DNA of 34,556 nt from Deltaproteobacteria bacterium (lineage in GTDB: Bacteria > Myxococcota_A > UBA796 > JAFGLY01): the NCBI GenBank assembly GCA_016927815.1, contig JAFGLY010000212.1, positions 1 through 34,556 on the forward strand, written 5' to 3'. The position numbers and the translations under genes are program-made. Below are positions 1 to 8,315 of this stretch, in pieces. Each line of letters begins with the position of its first letter. Within the stretch, counting starts at the first letter, position 1. Below the pieces are notes generated by a model, which was given only the letters and a program-made list of their open reading frames with translations, did no database searches and was not told where the DNA came from.

Positions 1-1
1 C

Positions 2-91
2 AACCTGCCCGGCCGGCGTGTCGAGGCTGCGGCCGGCCTGTTCCTCCTCCTGCTCGGCTGGTGCGGCATCCGGCGCAGGATCCAGGGCTAG
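2..91 (+). CDS. C-terminal end of a probable membrane protein (partial)
   Basis: The window opens inside a reading frame that runs to a TAG at 89-91. The 29 visible residues contain the hydrophobic stretch AAAGLFLLLLGWCGI followed by a basic tail RRRIQG, which looks like a last transmembrane helix with a positively charged end. The family cannot be named from so short a piece. It converges on the leftward protease gene, whose stop is 25 bases further on. A chance open frame is possible, but the hydrophobic-then-basic ending is typical of a real C-terminus. Confidence 0.4.
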   Translation, partial: NLPGRRVEAAAGLFLLLLGWCGIRRRIQG

Positions 92-116
92 GACGCTGTA
101 GGCGACAGACTGCAGG

Positions 117-1625
117 CTACCGGGGCGGAGAGGTGCGGTCCGCGTAGCGGACGGCGCTCCAGGGGCCCGTGCGGACCGAGAGGACACCCGAGTCCTTCAG
201 GCTCGGCAGGCTGGAGAAGAAGGCGTCCACCTCACCGAGGATCCGGCCGTCCGGGAGGACGAGGTCCACGGTGACAGGCACGCCGCTGGGCTGGCCGACG
301 AACGTGCGATCCTGGCCCCAGGCCATGGACCCGTCGGGAAGGACCCAGAGGGTGGACCAGCTGAGGGGCGTGCCCTGGGCCAGGACGCCGTTGACGATCG
401 CGATCCGGGTGGCGAGGCGATCGAAGGTGAACCCGCTCACCCAGTAGGGCTGGCAGTACGACATGAAGTCGAAGTAGACGTCCGGGCTCTTCAGACTGTC
501 GTCCCGGAGATCGAGGCCCGAGACATCGATGTGCCCGGTGGCGTTGGGGTAGGTGGGGTCGGGGTCGGCCGCTCCGCAGCCCGGCGAGTGCATCCGTCCG
601 TGGGCGTGGCCCAGCTCGTGGACCATGGTCTCGGCGCTCGTGATGCCGGGGTAGCCCACGCCGATGCTGGATCGGAAGTAGGGGTCGGACGCGTTCGAGG
701 CGAGGTTGGACATCCCGGTCACGCAGCCGCCGCTGCAGTAGCCTTCGAAGGTGTCGGTGGGCTCGAAGACGCCGTACACGTACTGGTCGTCGTCGGCTCC
801 GTACTCCTCCCGGGCCTCGCTCACCCGCATGAGCAGGCTCGCCCAACCGCTGGTGTCCATGGCGGTGATCGAAATCTCGCTCTCCATGGGCTCGTCGGCC
901 ACCTCGATCTCCACGAGGGGCGTGGGGAAGAACGCCCACACCGTCTCCTCGTAGAGGGCAATCTGGGTCGGGCTGGTGTCCGGGAGACGCCCCGAGAGGT
1001 CGGCGGTGTACTCGATGGGGATGAGCAGGATGCGGATGGAGTCTCCCAGGTCCTCGGGGCTCAGGACACCGTAGTCGCCCTCCGGAAAGGTCGGAACGCC
1101 GTCCAGGGCCTCGTGGGTCTCGTAGTCGGGGTCCTTCTCGACCAGCTCGATCTTGAAGAGCACGCCCGTCGTGAACACAGAGCCCGGGAGCCGCACGTTG
1201 ACGGTACTGGCCAGGTCGCTGGCGATCGAGGAGCCCGCGATGTGGGCGTCGGACTGGAATGCGGCGAGCAACTCTCCGTCCCGGTAGAGGTACACCCGGC
1301 CCGTCACGTCCCGTGCGTCCCAGTCGTTGTGGGCGGTGACGAAGATCCGGAACTCGGCATCGCGATGCAGCACGATCGGCCATTCGGGCGTGACGTCCTG
1401 GCCGGCCCAGAAGAGCTGGTTCTCGACGCCCTGGTAGAGGTACAGCCCGGTGATGTCGAGGCCACGGGTGAGCGGACGGGGGTCGGCGAGGACCTCGATC
1501 GTCTGGCAGAGCGGCTCGTCGTGGATGCACTCGAACTCGGCGATCGGGGGTGCGCAGCCCGCAAGACCGGACAGGGCCAGAAGCGCCGGGAAGAAGGGAA
1601 CGTTTCTCGACAGGTTGGGGGACAA
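117..1625 (-). CDS. Metzincin-type zinc metalloprotease lipoprotein
   Basis: Predicted secreted, lipid-anchored zinc protease of 502 residues. The zinc-binding consensus HExxHxxGxxH is seen as HELGHAHGRMH at residues 336-346, and a Met-turn sequence FMSYC follows with the Met at about residue 388, the pair that defines metzincins. An N-terminal hydrophobic segment ends in the lipobox LAGC (Cys24), so the mature protein should be on the envelope. The frame stays open upstream to 1778, but that extension is Arg/Pro/Gly-rich and would bury the signal peptide. I chose the TTG at 1625, which puts the signal peptide first and has GGAGGG a few bases upstream. Resemblance to M66-like proteases of myxobacteria is an impression only. 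It probably follows the lipoprotein gene at 1795-2718 in one leftward unit. Confidence 0.8.
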   Translation of the reverse strand: MSPNLSRNVPFFPALLALSGLAGCAPPIAEFECIHDEPLCQTIEVLADPRPLTRGLDITGLYLYQGVENQLFWAGQDVTPEWPIVLHRDAEFRIFVTAHNDWDARDVTGRVYLYRDGELLAAFQSDAHIAGSSIASDLASTVNVRLPGSVFTTGVLFKIELVEKDPDYETHEALDGVPTFPEGDYGVLSPEDLGDSIRILLIPIEYTADLSGRLPDTSPTQIALYEETVWAFFPTPLVEIEVADEPMESEISITAMDTSGWASLLMRVSEAREEYGADDDQYVYGVFEPTDTFEGYCSGGCVTGMSNLASNASDPYFRSSIGVGYPGITSAETMVHELGHAHGRMHSPGCGAADPDPTYPNATGHIDVSGLDLRDDSLKSPDVYFDFMSYCQPYWVSGFTFDRLATRIAIVNGVLAQGTPLSWSTLWVLPDGSMAWGQDRTFVGQPSGVPVTVDLVLPDGRILGEVDAFFSSLPSLKDSGVLSVRTGPWSAVRYADRTSPPR

Positions 1626-1634
1626 AGGCCCTCC
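1626..1634 (-). promoter_or_regulatory. Ribosome binding site deciding a TTG start
   Basis: Read on the minus strand, GGAGGG (1634-1629) lies three bases before TTG at 1625-1623. It is the only purine-rich Shine-Dalgarno-like stretch near the start of the lipoprotein signal peptide of the metzincin gene and supports the unusual TTG start. The spacing is shorter than ideal. Confidence 0.45.
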
Positions 1635-1682
1635 GAGGGCTGGCGGGGCAGAGCAATCTAGGCCGAGGTTCCCGCTCTGGCA

Positions 1683-1750
1683 ACGGGATCTCCCGTGACG
1701 AGGCAAGCCCTGGGCACCTCCAACGCGGCTATCCCGGGCCCGTTGCCCGG
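1683..1750. other. Two short hairpins between leftward lipoprotein genes
   Basis: Two perfect inverted repeats lie in the 169-base gap between the two lipoprotein genes: ACGGGA-TC-TCCCGT (1683-1696) and CCGGGC-CCGTT-GCCCGG (1734-1750). Neither has a T tract, so they are not classical intrinsic terminators. They could be transcript-processing or partial termination structures, or chance in GC-rich DNA. Confidence 0.3.
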
Positions 1751-1794
1751 ACCCGGGTGAGCCGTCAAGAGGATGCAAGACCAGGGTGGATCCG

Positions 1795-2718
1795 TTACCG
1801 CACGACGCCGAGGAAGAGCGGGGCGGGATTGGTACACGTGGAGCAGCGCAGGGCGACGAGCCACGTCCACCCCGCTTCGAAGGAGGACCACCCGAGGCCC
1901 TCGTCGGTTTCGAGCGTGGTCAGGTCCCAGCGGCCCCGTCCCTCCACGTCGGCCTCCCATGCGGGGTCGGCCAGCGCGGGGAGATCGAAGAACGAGGTCT
2001 CCAGCTCCCCGATGGAGGGTTCGTACCGGCCCACCAGGAGCCCGTCCACGTTGGACACGGGGAACTCGTTGCCGAGGCCATCGGTGCGAAGACCGGTCCA
2101 GTCCACCTCCGAGCCGTCCTCGGGAATCGGTTCCCCGGCGTCGATGTCCACCTCGAAGGTCAGGACCGCCGAGTCGGGGAGGAGGCGCACCGTGGTCGGC
2201 TCAGCGCCCGTCTCGGGGCAGAAGAACGTGAGCATCCGGTACTCGTAGAGGCCGGTGATCGCGGCCACCAGGTACGTGCGCCCATCGTCCAGGACGTGCT
2301 TCTCCGGGACGACGGGCGTGCCGAAGAAGTCGAACTCGGTCAGCCAGGCGCTCGTCTGGCCGGAGACCGGGACGTAGGAGGCGGTCTCCAGGATGTCGGC
2401 CATATCGATGCCGTTCATGGAGATGCGCTCGAGCACCTCCTCTTGCGTGAGGGAGAGGAACCGGACCAGGCGCACCTCGCTGACCTGGGTGGTAGGGTCC
2501 ATGGCATGGTGCTGGAGGTCCGTCGAAAGACCCGACCAGTCCACGAGGCTGTCCTCGCCTGCGGGCACCGTCTGGCAATCGGCGGTGAGATCGGTGGTGA
2601 ACGCGTAGTTCTGGGCGTCCTCGAGGACGATCACGCCCGGCCCGCAGGCCGCGAGGAGCAGCAGCGTGGTTCCGGCGAGGCAGCGGGGAAGCAGGACAAC
2701 GGGCTCGGTACGGTGCAC
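1795..2718 (-). CDS. Lipoprotein with an internal tandem duplication, unknown function
   Basis: A 307-residue predicted lipoprotein; the leader TTLLLLAAC puts the acylated Cys at residue 25. Start is GTG at 2718, with GGGAGGGTGA a few bases upstream. I do not recognise a family. The protein looks like two copies of one domain: VDWSGL (59-64) and VDWTGL (205-210) are each preceded by an acidic run containing AGE and followed 80-90 residues later by TYLVA (148-152) or TWLVA (285-289). There are no obvious catalytic motifs, and the composition (acidic, beta-rich) suggests an extracytoplasmic binding or structural protein. It sits upstream of the metzincin lipoprotein in the same direction, so a joint envelope role is possible but not shown. 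Confidence 0.75.
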   Translation of the reverse strand: MHRTEPVVLLPRCLAGTTLLLLAACGPGVIVLEDAQNYAFTTDLTADCQTVPAGEDSLVDWSGLSTDLQHHAMDPTTQVSEVRLVRFLSLTQEEVLERISMNGIDMADILETASYVPVSGQTSAWLTEFDFFGTPVVPEKHVLDDGRTYLVAAITGLYEYRMLTFFCPETGAEPTTVRLLPDSAVLTFEVDIDAGEPIPEDGSEVDWTGLRTDGLGNEFPVSNVDGLLVGRYEPSIGELETSFFDLPALADPAWEADVEGRGRWDLTTLETDEGLGWSSFEAGWTWLVALRCSTCTNPAPLFLGVVR

Positions 2719-2832
2719 GGATCACCCTCCCGAAGAGTGGTGCTTCCAGGATGCGCCGATCCGCGACCAAGGGCAAGGGGCCTGCGAGACGCCGCGGCCG
2801 GTGGGGAGGGTTCGCTCGGGGTCGAGGACCTC

Positions 2833-5800
2833 CTACCGGGTGGTCTGGGGCGTCGGGCGGGGCGGCGGCGAGCGCGGCTCGGCGTGGATGCGGTCCATGA
2901 CCACCTCCACGGCCTTCATGAGCTGGGTGTCGATCCCCCGTACGAAGTCGGCCGGCGTGAGGTCCACCTCCACGTCGGGCGTGATGCCCTCGTTCTCGAT
3001 GACCCATCGCCCGTCCGTGGAGTACACGCGGTAGTCGGGTGCCGTGATGCCGCCTCCGTCCACCAGGGGCGTGAACATGGAGACGCCCACGAGCCCGCCC
3101 CAGGTCCGGGTGCCCACCACGGGTCCCATGCCCTTCAGGCGGAACTCCGCGGGGAGCATGTCCCCGCCCGAGCCCGCCTGCCGGTTGGTGAGCAGGACCC
3201 TGTGCGCCAGGGTGGCCACGAGCGGGGTGGCATAGTCCCGGGAGTGGCGCCGGGTCCACCAGAAGAGGATGGGCCGGTCGAGCCGGTCCAGGAACACGTC
3301 CGGATCCAGGCCGCCTGCGTTGAACCGGCCGTCCACCACGAGCCCCTCCTTGCGCGTCTGGCCGTACCAGTACTGGGGGAACATCTCGGCCGCGCCCGTG
3401 TACGTGTCGGGGAGGTGGAGGTAGCCCACACGGCCGCCGGAGGCGGCTTCCACCGCCTTCCGGTTGCGCTCCAGCCAGTCCAGGTAGCGGAACCGCCGCT
3501 CGTCCGCGCAGGGCACCACCACGACGTCCCGGGGGCGCGCGCCCCTCTCGCCGGACACCACGGTGAGCCGCACCGCCCGGCCGGCGAGTCCCTCGAACCA
3601 GGCGTACGCCTCCCGCGTGGTGCGGATCTCCCGCCCGTCGACCGCCACCAGAAGATCCCCCTCCCGCACGTCCAGGCCCGGCAGCGCCAGCGGGGGCAAC
3701 GTGCCGCTGGTCCAGTCGGCGGACTTGAGGATGCGGGCGATGCGCCAGCGGCCCGAGGCCGGGTCGGGTTCCAGGTCGGCTCCGAGCATCCCCACGGACA
3801 CCCGATCGGCCTGGCGGCGCCGATCGCCGCCGTAGACGTAGGTGTGGGACGTGGCCAGCTCGCCGATGAACTCGCCGATCACCCAGCGCACCTCGGCACG
3901 GCTCGAGGCGGCTTCGAGGAGCGGGAGGTACCGCGCGTACGTTGCCTCCCAGTCGAGACCGTGCATGCCGGGATCGTAGAAGAAGTCCCGTTCGATGCGG
4001 TACACCTCTCGGAAGATCTGCCGCCACTCGGCCCGGGGGTCCAGCCGCAGGACGAGGCCGGAGAGGTCCATGGGTTCGGCCTTGGCATCGGTAGCCGAGG
4101 CCTCGACCCGGCCGATCCGGTTCCCCTTCCGCCACACGACCGTGTCCCCATCCGCGCTGACGGCGTAGTCCTCGACCTCGTCGAGGAGCGTACGGACCTC
4201 ACGATCCTCGAAGTCGAACGCCTTGAGGCGCCGGGGACCGGGCTCCCGGATGTCGAACCGGTTGAAGTCCCCCTCGTCCGCGTCGAGGAAGAGCAGGCTC
4301 GCCGAGGTCACGGCGAGGTCACGGTAGTTGCCCCGTGGCACCGGCAGCGGTTCCACGCGATCCTCGATGCCCGGAAAGTCCACGACCACGCGCGGCAGAT
4401 CCTTCCGGGCCTGCTTCCTGTCCTTCCTGCTCGACCCGTCGGCCTCCTCCTCCGTCGGCGACCCGTCGCCGGTCGGCGGGGGGATCAGGGGCGGATCGCC
4501 GGCACGGAGGGCCAGCGCGTACAGGCCCGCCACCTTCTTGTAGACCAGCTCGAACTCCATGTCCGAGTAGGTGGGGTCGAAACGGCGGTTGGACACGAAG
4601 AACAGGCGACGGCCATCCGCGGAGAACACCGGTTCGAAGGCGTCGAGCGGACCTCCGGTGACCGGGTGCGCCTCGTGGCTGGCCAGGTCGTGGATCCAGA
4701 TCCGGTTCACCAGGTCGTCGCCCATCTTGGTGTAGGCGAGGAACCGGCCATCCGGAGACCAGGTCGGGTCGGAGATGGGCTTGGCGTCGATCCCGAGGTC
4801 CATGGCCTCGTTGTGGGCCTTGTCCACGCGGGTGACGGCTTTCGTGCCGACGTCCAGCACGTAGAGCGCGAGCGTCTGGTCCGTGAAGGCGAGCTGCTTC
4901 GCGTCCGGCGACCAGGACAGCGCCGTGCGGTAGCCCTCGCCGAGACGGGTCATGGGCTCGGGAGGGGTCCGTCCGGACGGATCGGCGAGCCAGATCTCGT
5001 ATTCGCCCGTCTTGTCCGAGAGGAAGGCGATCCACCTCCCGTCGGGCGACCAGACGGCGTCCTTCTCCCGGGATCCCGGGTCGCGCGTGAGGTTGCGGGT
5101 GATGCCCTCCTTCGCGGGCACGGTGAAGACGTCGCCCCGGGCCACGAGGACGGCCCGGCTCCCGTCGGGGGAGACCCCCAGGCTGGTGATCCGGTCCCGC
5201 ACGTCCTTCAGATACGGTCGGGTCTCGGTGGGGTCCGCACGGATCTCCACGGGGATCGCCTCCACCCGCCCGGTGGCCGGGTCGAGCATTTCCAGGCGGC
5301 CGGCCCGATCCCACACGATCCGGTCGTCGCCGTCGGAGGGGCGGCCAGCGTCGAAGTCGGTGAACCCGGTGTGGCGGGTGACCTCGCCCGTGGTGGGGTC
5401 CATGGAGAAGAGGTTGAGCACGCCGTCCGGATCGGCCTGGTAGTAGAGCCTGTCCCCGATCCACATGGGGAACCGCTCGCTGCCGCGGGCATCGGTGAGT
5501 CGGCGGTCCTCCCCGGTGGCGAGGTCGTACAGGTAGAGGTCGGGCGCAAGTCCGCCCCGGTATCGCTTCCAGGTGCGGTCCTCGGTGGCGGTGCGGGTGT
5601 AGGCGAGCCTCCGGCCGTCGGGGCTGTACGCGCCCCATCCGGCCTCGGGCAGGGGCACCGCCTCGAGTCCCGTGCCGTCCCCGTTCACGAGGTGGAGGCG
5701 CGTAAACCGGCTCCACGCGTTCCGAGTGGACCGGAAGAGGATCTTCCCGCTCACCGGGTGCCACCCTACGACCTCGTCGTCGGCGGGGTGCCAGGTCACC

Positions 5801-6117
5801 CGCCGGATGTCGCCGCCCGCCGGATCCATCGTGAAGACGTCGGTGTTTCCGTCGTACTCCGCGGTGAAGGCGATGCGGCTGCAGTCGAGGGAGAACTTGG
5901 GAAAGCGCTCGATGCCCTCGTGCACCGTGACGCGCTGGGCCACGCCGCCCGAGGCGGGCACGGTCCAGATGTCCTCGCCGGACACGAACGCCACCAGCCC
6001 TCCGCACAGGTCGGGCTGGAGCGCGAGGCGGCCGGGCGGGGGCGCCGCGGACCGGGCGGGTGGGACGGCGAGCAGCGCGAGGAGCGCGACGAGCGGGGGC
6101 AACCGGGCGGCGGGCAT
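2833..6117 (-). CDS. Tricorn-like S41 serine protease, exported
   Basis: A 1094-residue protein with a cleavable signal peptide (hydrophobic to about residue 22, then ARSA). Residues about 30-640 are beta-propeller repeats with many SPDGR/WSPDG blades (WD40-like PD40), then a core domain, a PDZ segment (REGDLLVAVDGREI) and an S41 catalytic domain. SHT at 757-759 matches the tricorn Ser/His pair, RQAGSGGD carries the nucleophile Ser983, and ENEGITPDVEV (Glu1041/1043) matches the late acidic region. Spacing agrees with archaeal tricorn (His746, Ser965) to within 20 residues. The ATG at 6117 follows AAGGAG and starts the signal peptide; the frame is open further upstream without support. The role is likely peptide or protein degradation in the periplasm or outside the cell. 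A Lys/Arg/Glu-rich insert lies between propeller and core. Confidence 0.92.
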   Translation of the reverse strand: MPAARLPPLVALLALLAVPPARSAAPPPGRLALQPDLCGGLVAFVSGEDIWTVPASGGVAQRVTVHEGIERFPKFSLDCSRIAFTAEYDGNTDVFTMDPAGGDIRRVTWHPADDEVVGWHPVSGKILFRSTRNAWSRFTRLHLVNGDGTGLEAVPLPEAGWGAYSPDGRRLAYTRTATEDRTWKRYRGGLAPDLYLYDLATGEDRRLTDARGSERFPMWIGDRLYYQADPDGVLNLFSMDPTTGEVTRHTGFTDFDAGRPSDGDDRIVWDRAGRLEMLDPATGRVEAIPVEIRADPTETRPYLKDVRDRITSLGVSPDGSRAVLVARGDVFTVPAKEGITRNLTRDPGSREKDAVWSPDGRWIAFLSDKTGEYEIWLADPSGRTPPEPMTRLGEGYRTALSWSPDAKQLAFTDQTLALYVLDVGTKAVTRVDKAHNEAMDLGIDAKPISDPTWSPDGRFLAYTKMGDDLVNRIWIHDLASHEAHPVTGGPLDAFEPVFSADGRRLFFVSNRRFDPTYSDMEFELVYKKVAGLYALALRAGDPPLIPPPTGDGSPTEEEADGSSRKDRKQARKDLPRVVVDFPGIEDRVEPLPVPRGNYRDLAVTSASLLFLDADEGDFNRFDIREPGPRRLKAFDFEDREVRTLLDEVEDYAVSADGDTVVWRKGNRIGRVEASATDAKAEPMDLSGLVLRLDPRAEWRQIFREVYRIERDFFYDPGMHGLDWEATYARYLPLLEAASSRAEVRWVIGEFIGELATSHTYVYGGDRRRQADRVSVGMLGADLEPDPASGRWRIARILKSADWTSGTLPPLALPGLDVREGDLLVAVDGREIRTTREAYAWFEGLAGRAVRLTVVSGERGARPRDVVVVPCADERRFRYLDWLERNRKAVEAASGGRVGYLHLPDTYTGAAEMFPQYWYGQTRKEGLVVDGRFNAGGLDPDVFLDRLDRPILFWWTRRHSRDYATPLVATLAHRVLLTNRQAGSGGDMLPAEFRLKGMGPVVGTRTWGGLVGVSMFTPLVDGGGITAPDYRVYSTDGRWVIENEGITPDVEVDLTPADFVRGIDTQLMKAVEVVMDRIHAEPRSPPPRPTPQTTR

Positions 6118-6207
6118 GGCACTCCTTCCCTGTGGCCGCACCCTGCGACGGCGCGGACCGAGACGAGGGTCGCGGCAGGTTAGCATGCCCCGAGGCCTGG
6201 AGGCGGC

Positions 6208-6834
6208 ATGATGTGGATGGGCGTGGACGAGGCGGGCCGGGGTTCGGTGCTCGGACCCATGGCCGTGGGAGCCTACATGCTCGTCGAGTCCCGCCTCCCC
6301 GAGCTGGTCGCCACCGGGGTCACCGATTCCAAGGCACTCACGCAGCGCCGTCGCGAGGCCCTGATCCCGGCGCTCGAGGCGTTGGGTGAACCCCGGGTGC
6401 GGCTCGTGCCCGCCCAGGCCATCGATCGAGGCAACCTCAACGAGATCACGCTCGACGTGGTCGCGGATCTCGTCCGCGAGGCACGGCCCGATCGCGTGTG
6501 GGTGGACGCGCCCTGCAATCCCCGGGGCATTCCGACCTGGATTCGACGGTTGTACGCTCGCCTGCCCTATCGGCCTCAGCTCGTGGTCGAACCCAAGGCA
6601 GACGCCCGTTATCCTCTGGTTGGAGCCGCCTCGGTGTGTGCCAAGGTGGCCCGCGACGCGGCGGTTCGTGCCCTGGGCCCGGTGGGGAGCGGCTACCCCT
6701 CCGATCCCACCACGCGGGCCGTGCTCACCCGCCTGCTCCAAGAGGGCAGGCCGCTGCCCCCCTGGGTGCGCTCGCGTTGGGGCACGCTCGCGATCCTCGC
6801 CGGGCAGGCCGTCCTCGCCCCTCGAGCCGGATGA
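6208..6834 (+). CDS. rnhB: Ribonuclease HII
   Basis: Cleaves the RNA strand of RNA-DNA hybrids, including single ribonucleotides left in DNA. The 208-residue protein has the metal-binding motif GVDEAGRGSVLGP at residues 5-17, VTDSKAL near residue 40, the helix ASVCAKVARD near residue 145, and GSGYPSDP. The last motif and the overall order look closer to archaeal-type RNase HII than to the usual bacterial RnhB; this is an impression. Two adjacent ATG codons (6208 and 6211) follow GGAGGCGGC, and the second has the better spacing. The stop overlaps the next start by four bases (ATGA), so it is translationally coupled to the SGNH hydrolase gene. It diverges from the tricorn-like gene across 90 bases. 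Confidence 0.93.
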   Translation: MMWMGVDEAGRGSVLGPMAVGAYMLVESRLPELVATGVTDSKALTQRRREALIPALEALGEPRVRLVPAQAIDRGNLNEITLDVVADLVREARPDRVWVDAPCNPRGIPTWIRRLYARLPYRPQLVVEPKADARYPLVGAASVCAKVARDAAVRALGPVGSGYPSDPTTRAVLTRLLQEGRPLPPWVRSRWGTLAILAGQAVLAPRAG

Positions 6835-8315
6835 GGCCGGACGTGCGGCGCGGTCTGGAACGGCTGGCCGCCCTCCTGGCCGGGCTCCTCCTGGTGCTCC
6901 TCGCCCTGGAGGCGGGCACCCGCGTGGCGAGCCACCTCGTCTACCCTCGGACCGATCCCGGCCGCTCCGTGGCCGGCCTGCCCGAGGGAGCCCCTCGGGT
7001 GCTCACGGTGGGGGACTCCTTCACCGCGGGCCGGGTGGACGCCTCCTGGCCTCGGGCCTTCGCGGAGATCGAGACCGCGCGCCAAGGCCGTCCGGTGGCG
7101 GTGGTGAACGCCGGGCTGGGCGGGCAGAACTCGCGCATGGTCCTGGAGGGCCTGGGCCCCCTCCTCCGGGCGGCGAATCCCCACCTCGTGGTGATCTGCG
7201 CCGGCGCCGTCAACCTCACGAACTGGTACGGCTTCAACGACTGGGCCGGCAGGCGATCCTGGACCTCCCGACTGGACGACGCCCTGGCCGCGCGCCTGGC
7301 CTCCTGGCGCCTCCTCCGTCACCTGACCGTCGCGTGGCGCCGGAGCCCCTCGGTGGTGCCCGGCGATGCCGTAAAGGGGTACGCCACGTGGCAGACCACC
7401 TTCCGGCGGGACGGACGGCCGATCGCCCGGGTGGACTCCGACGATCCCGGCTTCCAGGCTGCCAAGGCGCTCCTCGACGCCGGTCGGGCGCCCGAGGCGT
7501 ACGTGGCCTTCCACGCGGCGGCCCGGTCCCACCCGGAGCAGGCGCCGCTCTGGTGGGGTGCGGGCATGGCGGCGGCCTACGCGGGCGACCAGGCCGCCGC
7601 GGTGCGCGCCTACGAGTCCTGCCTCACCGCGGCGCCCCGGCACGCGGCCTGCACCTTCGGGCTCGGCATGGTGCTTTCCGACATGCCGGGCGGCCGGGAT
7701 CGGGCCGAGGCCGTCCTCGCCGCGGGCGTCGCGGCCTGGCCGGAGGATCCGCTCCTCAGGTGGGCGCTCGGCCGGGTGTACGGCCTCAAGGCGCGGCAGG
7801 ATCTCGCCCTCGAGCAACTGGCGGCCTGCGTCCGGCTCGATCCCGAGCGATACTGCTGCTACGAGACGATGGTGGGGATGGTGCGCGGACCCCGCTACCA
7901 GGGGGAGGTACGCAAGCTCCTGGAGGAGATGGCGCCGCAAAGCGCCATGGCCCGGGACACGCTGGCAGCCCTCCTCATCCCCGGGCCCGGCAACCGTGCG
8001 CGGGATGCAGCCCTCGCCGCGTGGGCCCGCGACGACCTCGAGGCGATGGTGGACCTGTGCCTCGACCGGGGTGCAGGCGTGCTCCTCCACTCCTACCCCG
8101 AGGAGAACCCCGTGAACGACGTACTGCGCGAGGTCGCAGCCACGCGGGACGTGCCCTTCGTGGACCACGTCCCGGCGTTCCGGGCCGCCCTCGTCACGAC
8201 CCCCCGCAGCGACCTCTTCGTGCCCGACGGACACCCGAACGATGAGGGGTATCGCCGGATGGCCGAGGCGATCGCGGAGGCCGTGGACGCTGCCGGCCTG
8301 CTCCCGGCCCCGTAG
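6831..8315 (+). CDS. Membrane-anchored SGNH/GDSL hydrolase with TPR-like insert
   Basis: A 494-residue protein with one N-terminal transmembrane segment (about residues 10-30). SGNH blocks are visible: block I VGDSF with nucleophile Ser63, block II NAGLGGQNS, block III AGAVN, and block V DGHPNDEGY with Asp466 and His468. Between blocks III and V lie about 200 residues of helical repeats with TPR-like Ala/Leu/Gly spacing, roughly residues 220-370. The family deacylates or acylates envelope sugars or lipids; the substrate here is unknown. It begins by ATGA overlap with rnhB. The last 122 bases overlap the end of the leftward alcohol dehydrogenase gene. The hydrolase motifs lie inside that overlap, so its own end is secure. 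Confidence 0.85.
   Translation: MRPDVRRGLERLAALLAGLLLVLLALEAGTRVASHLVYPRTDPGRSVAGLPEGAPRVLTVGDSFTAGRVDASWPRAFAEIETARQGRPVAVVNAGLGGQNSRMVLEGLGPLLRAANPHLVVICAGAVNLTNWYGFNDWAGRRSWTSRLDDALAARLASWRLLRHLTVAWRRSPSVVPGDAVKGYATWQTTFRRDGRPIARVDSDDPGFQAAKALLDAGRAPEAYVAFHAAARSHPEQAPLWWGAGMAAAYAGDQAAAVRAYESCLTAAPRHAACTFGLGMVLSDMPGGRDRAEAVLAAGVAAWPEDPLLRWALGRVYGLKARQDLALEQLAACVRLDPERYCCYETMVGMVRGPRYQGEVRKLLEEMAPQSAMARDTLAALLIPGPGNRARDAALAAWARDDLEAMVDLCLDRGAGVLLHSYPEENPVNDVLREVAATRDVPFVDHVPAFRAALVTTPRSDLFVPDGHPNDEGYRRMAEAIAEAVDAAGLLPAP

Noticed and set aside
1786-6183. A 1465-residue open frame on the plus strand across the tricorn-like gene
   Set aside because: It is antisense to a protein with clear protease motifs, rich in Arg/Gly/Val/His, and has no recognisable domain; such shadows are normal in GC-rich DNA.
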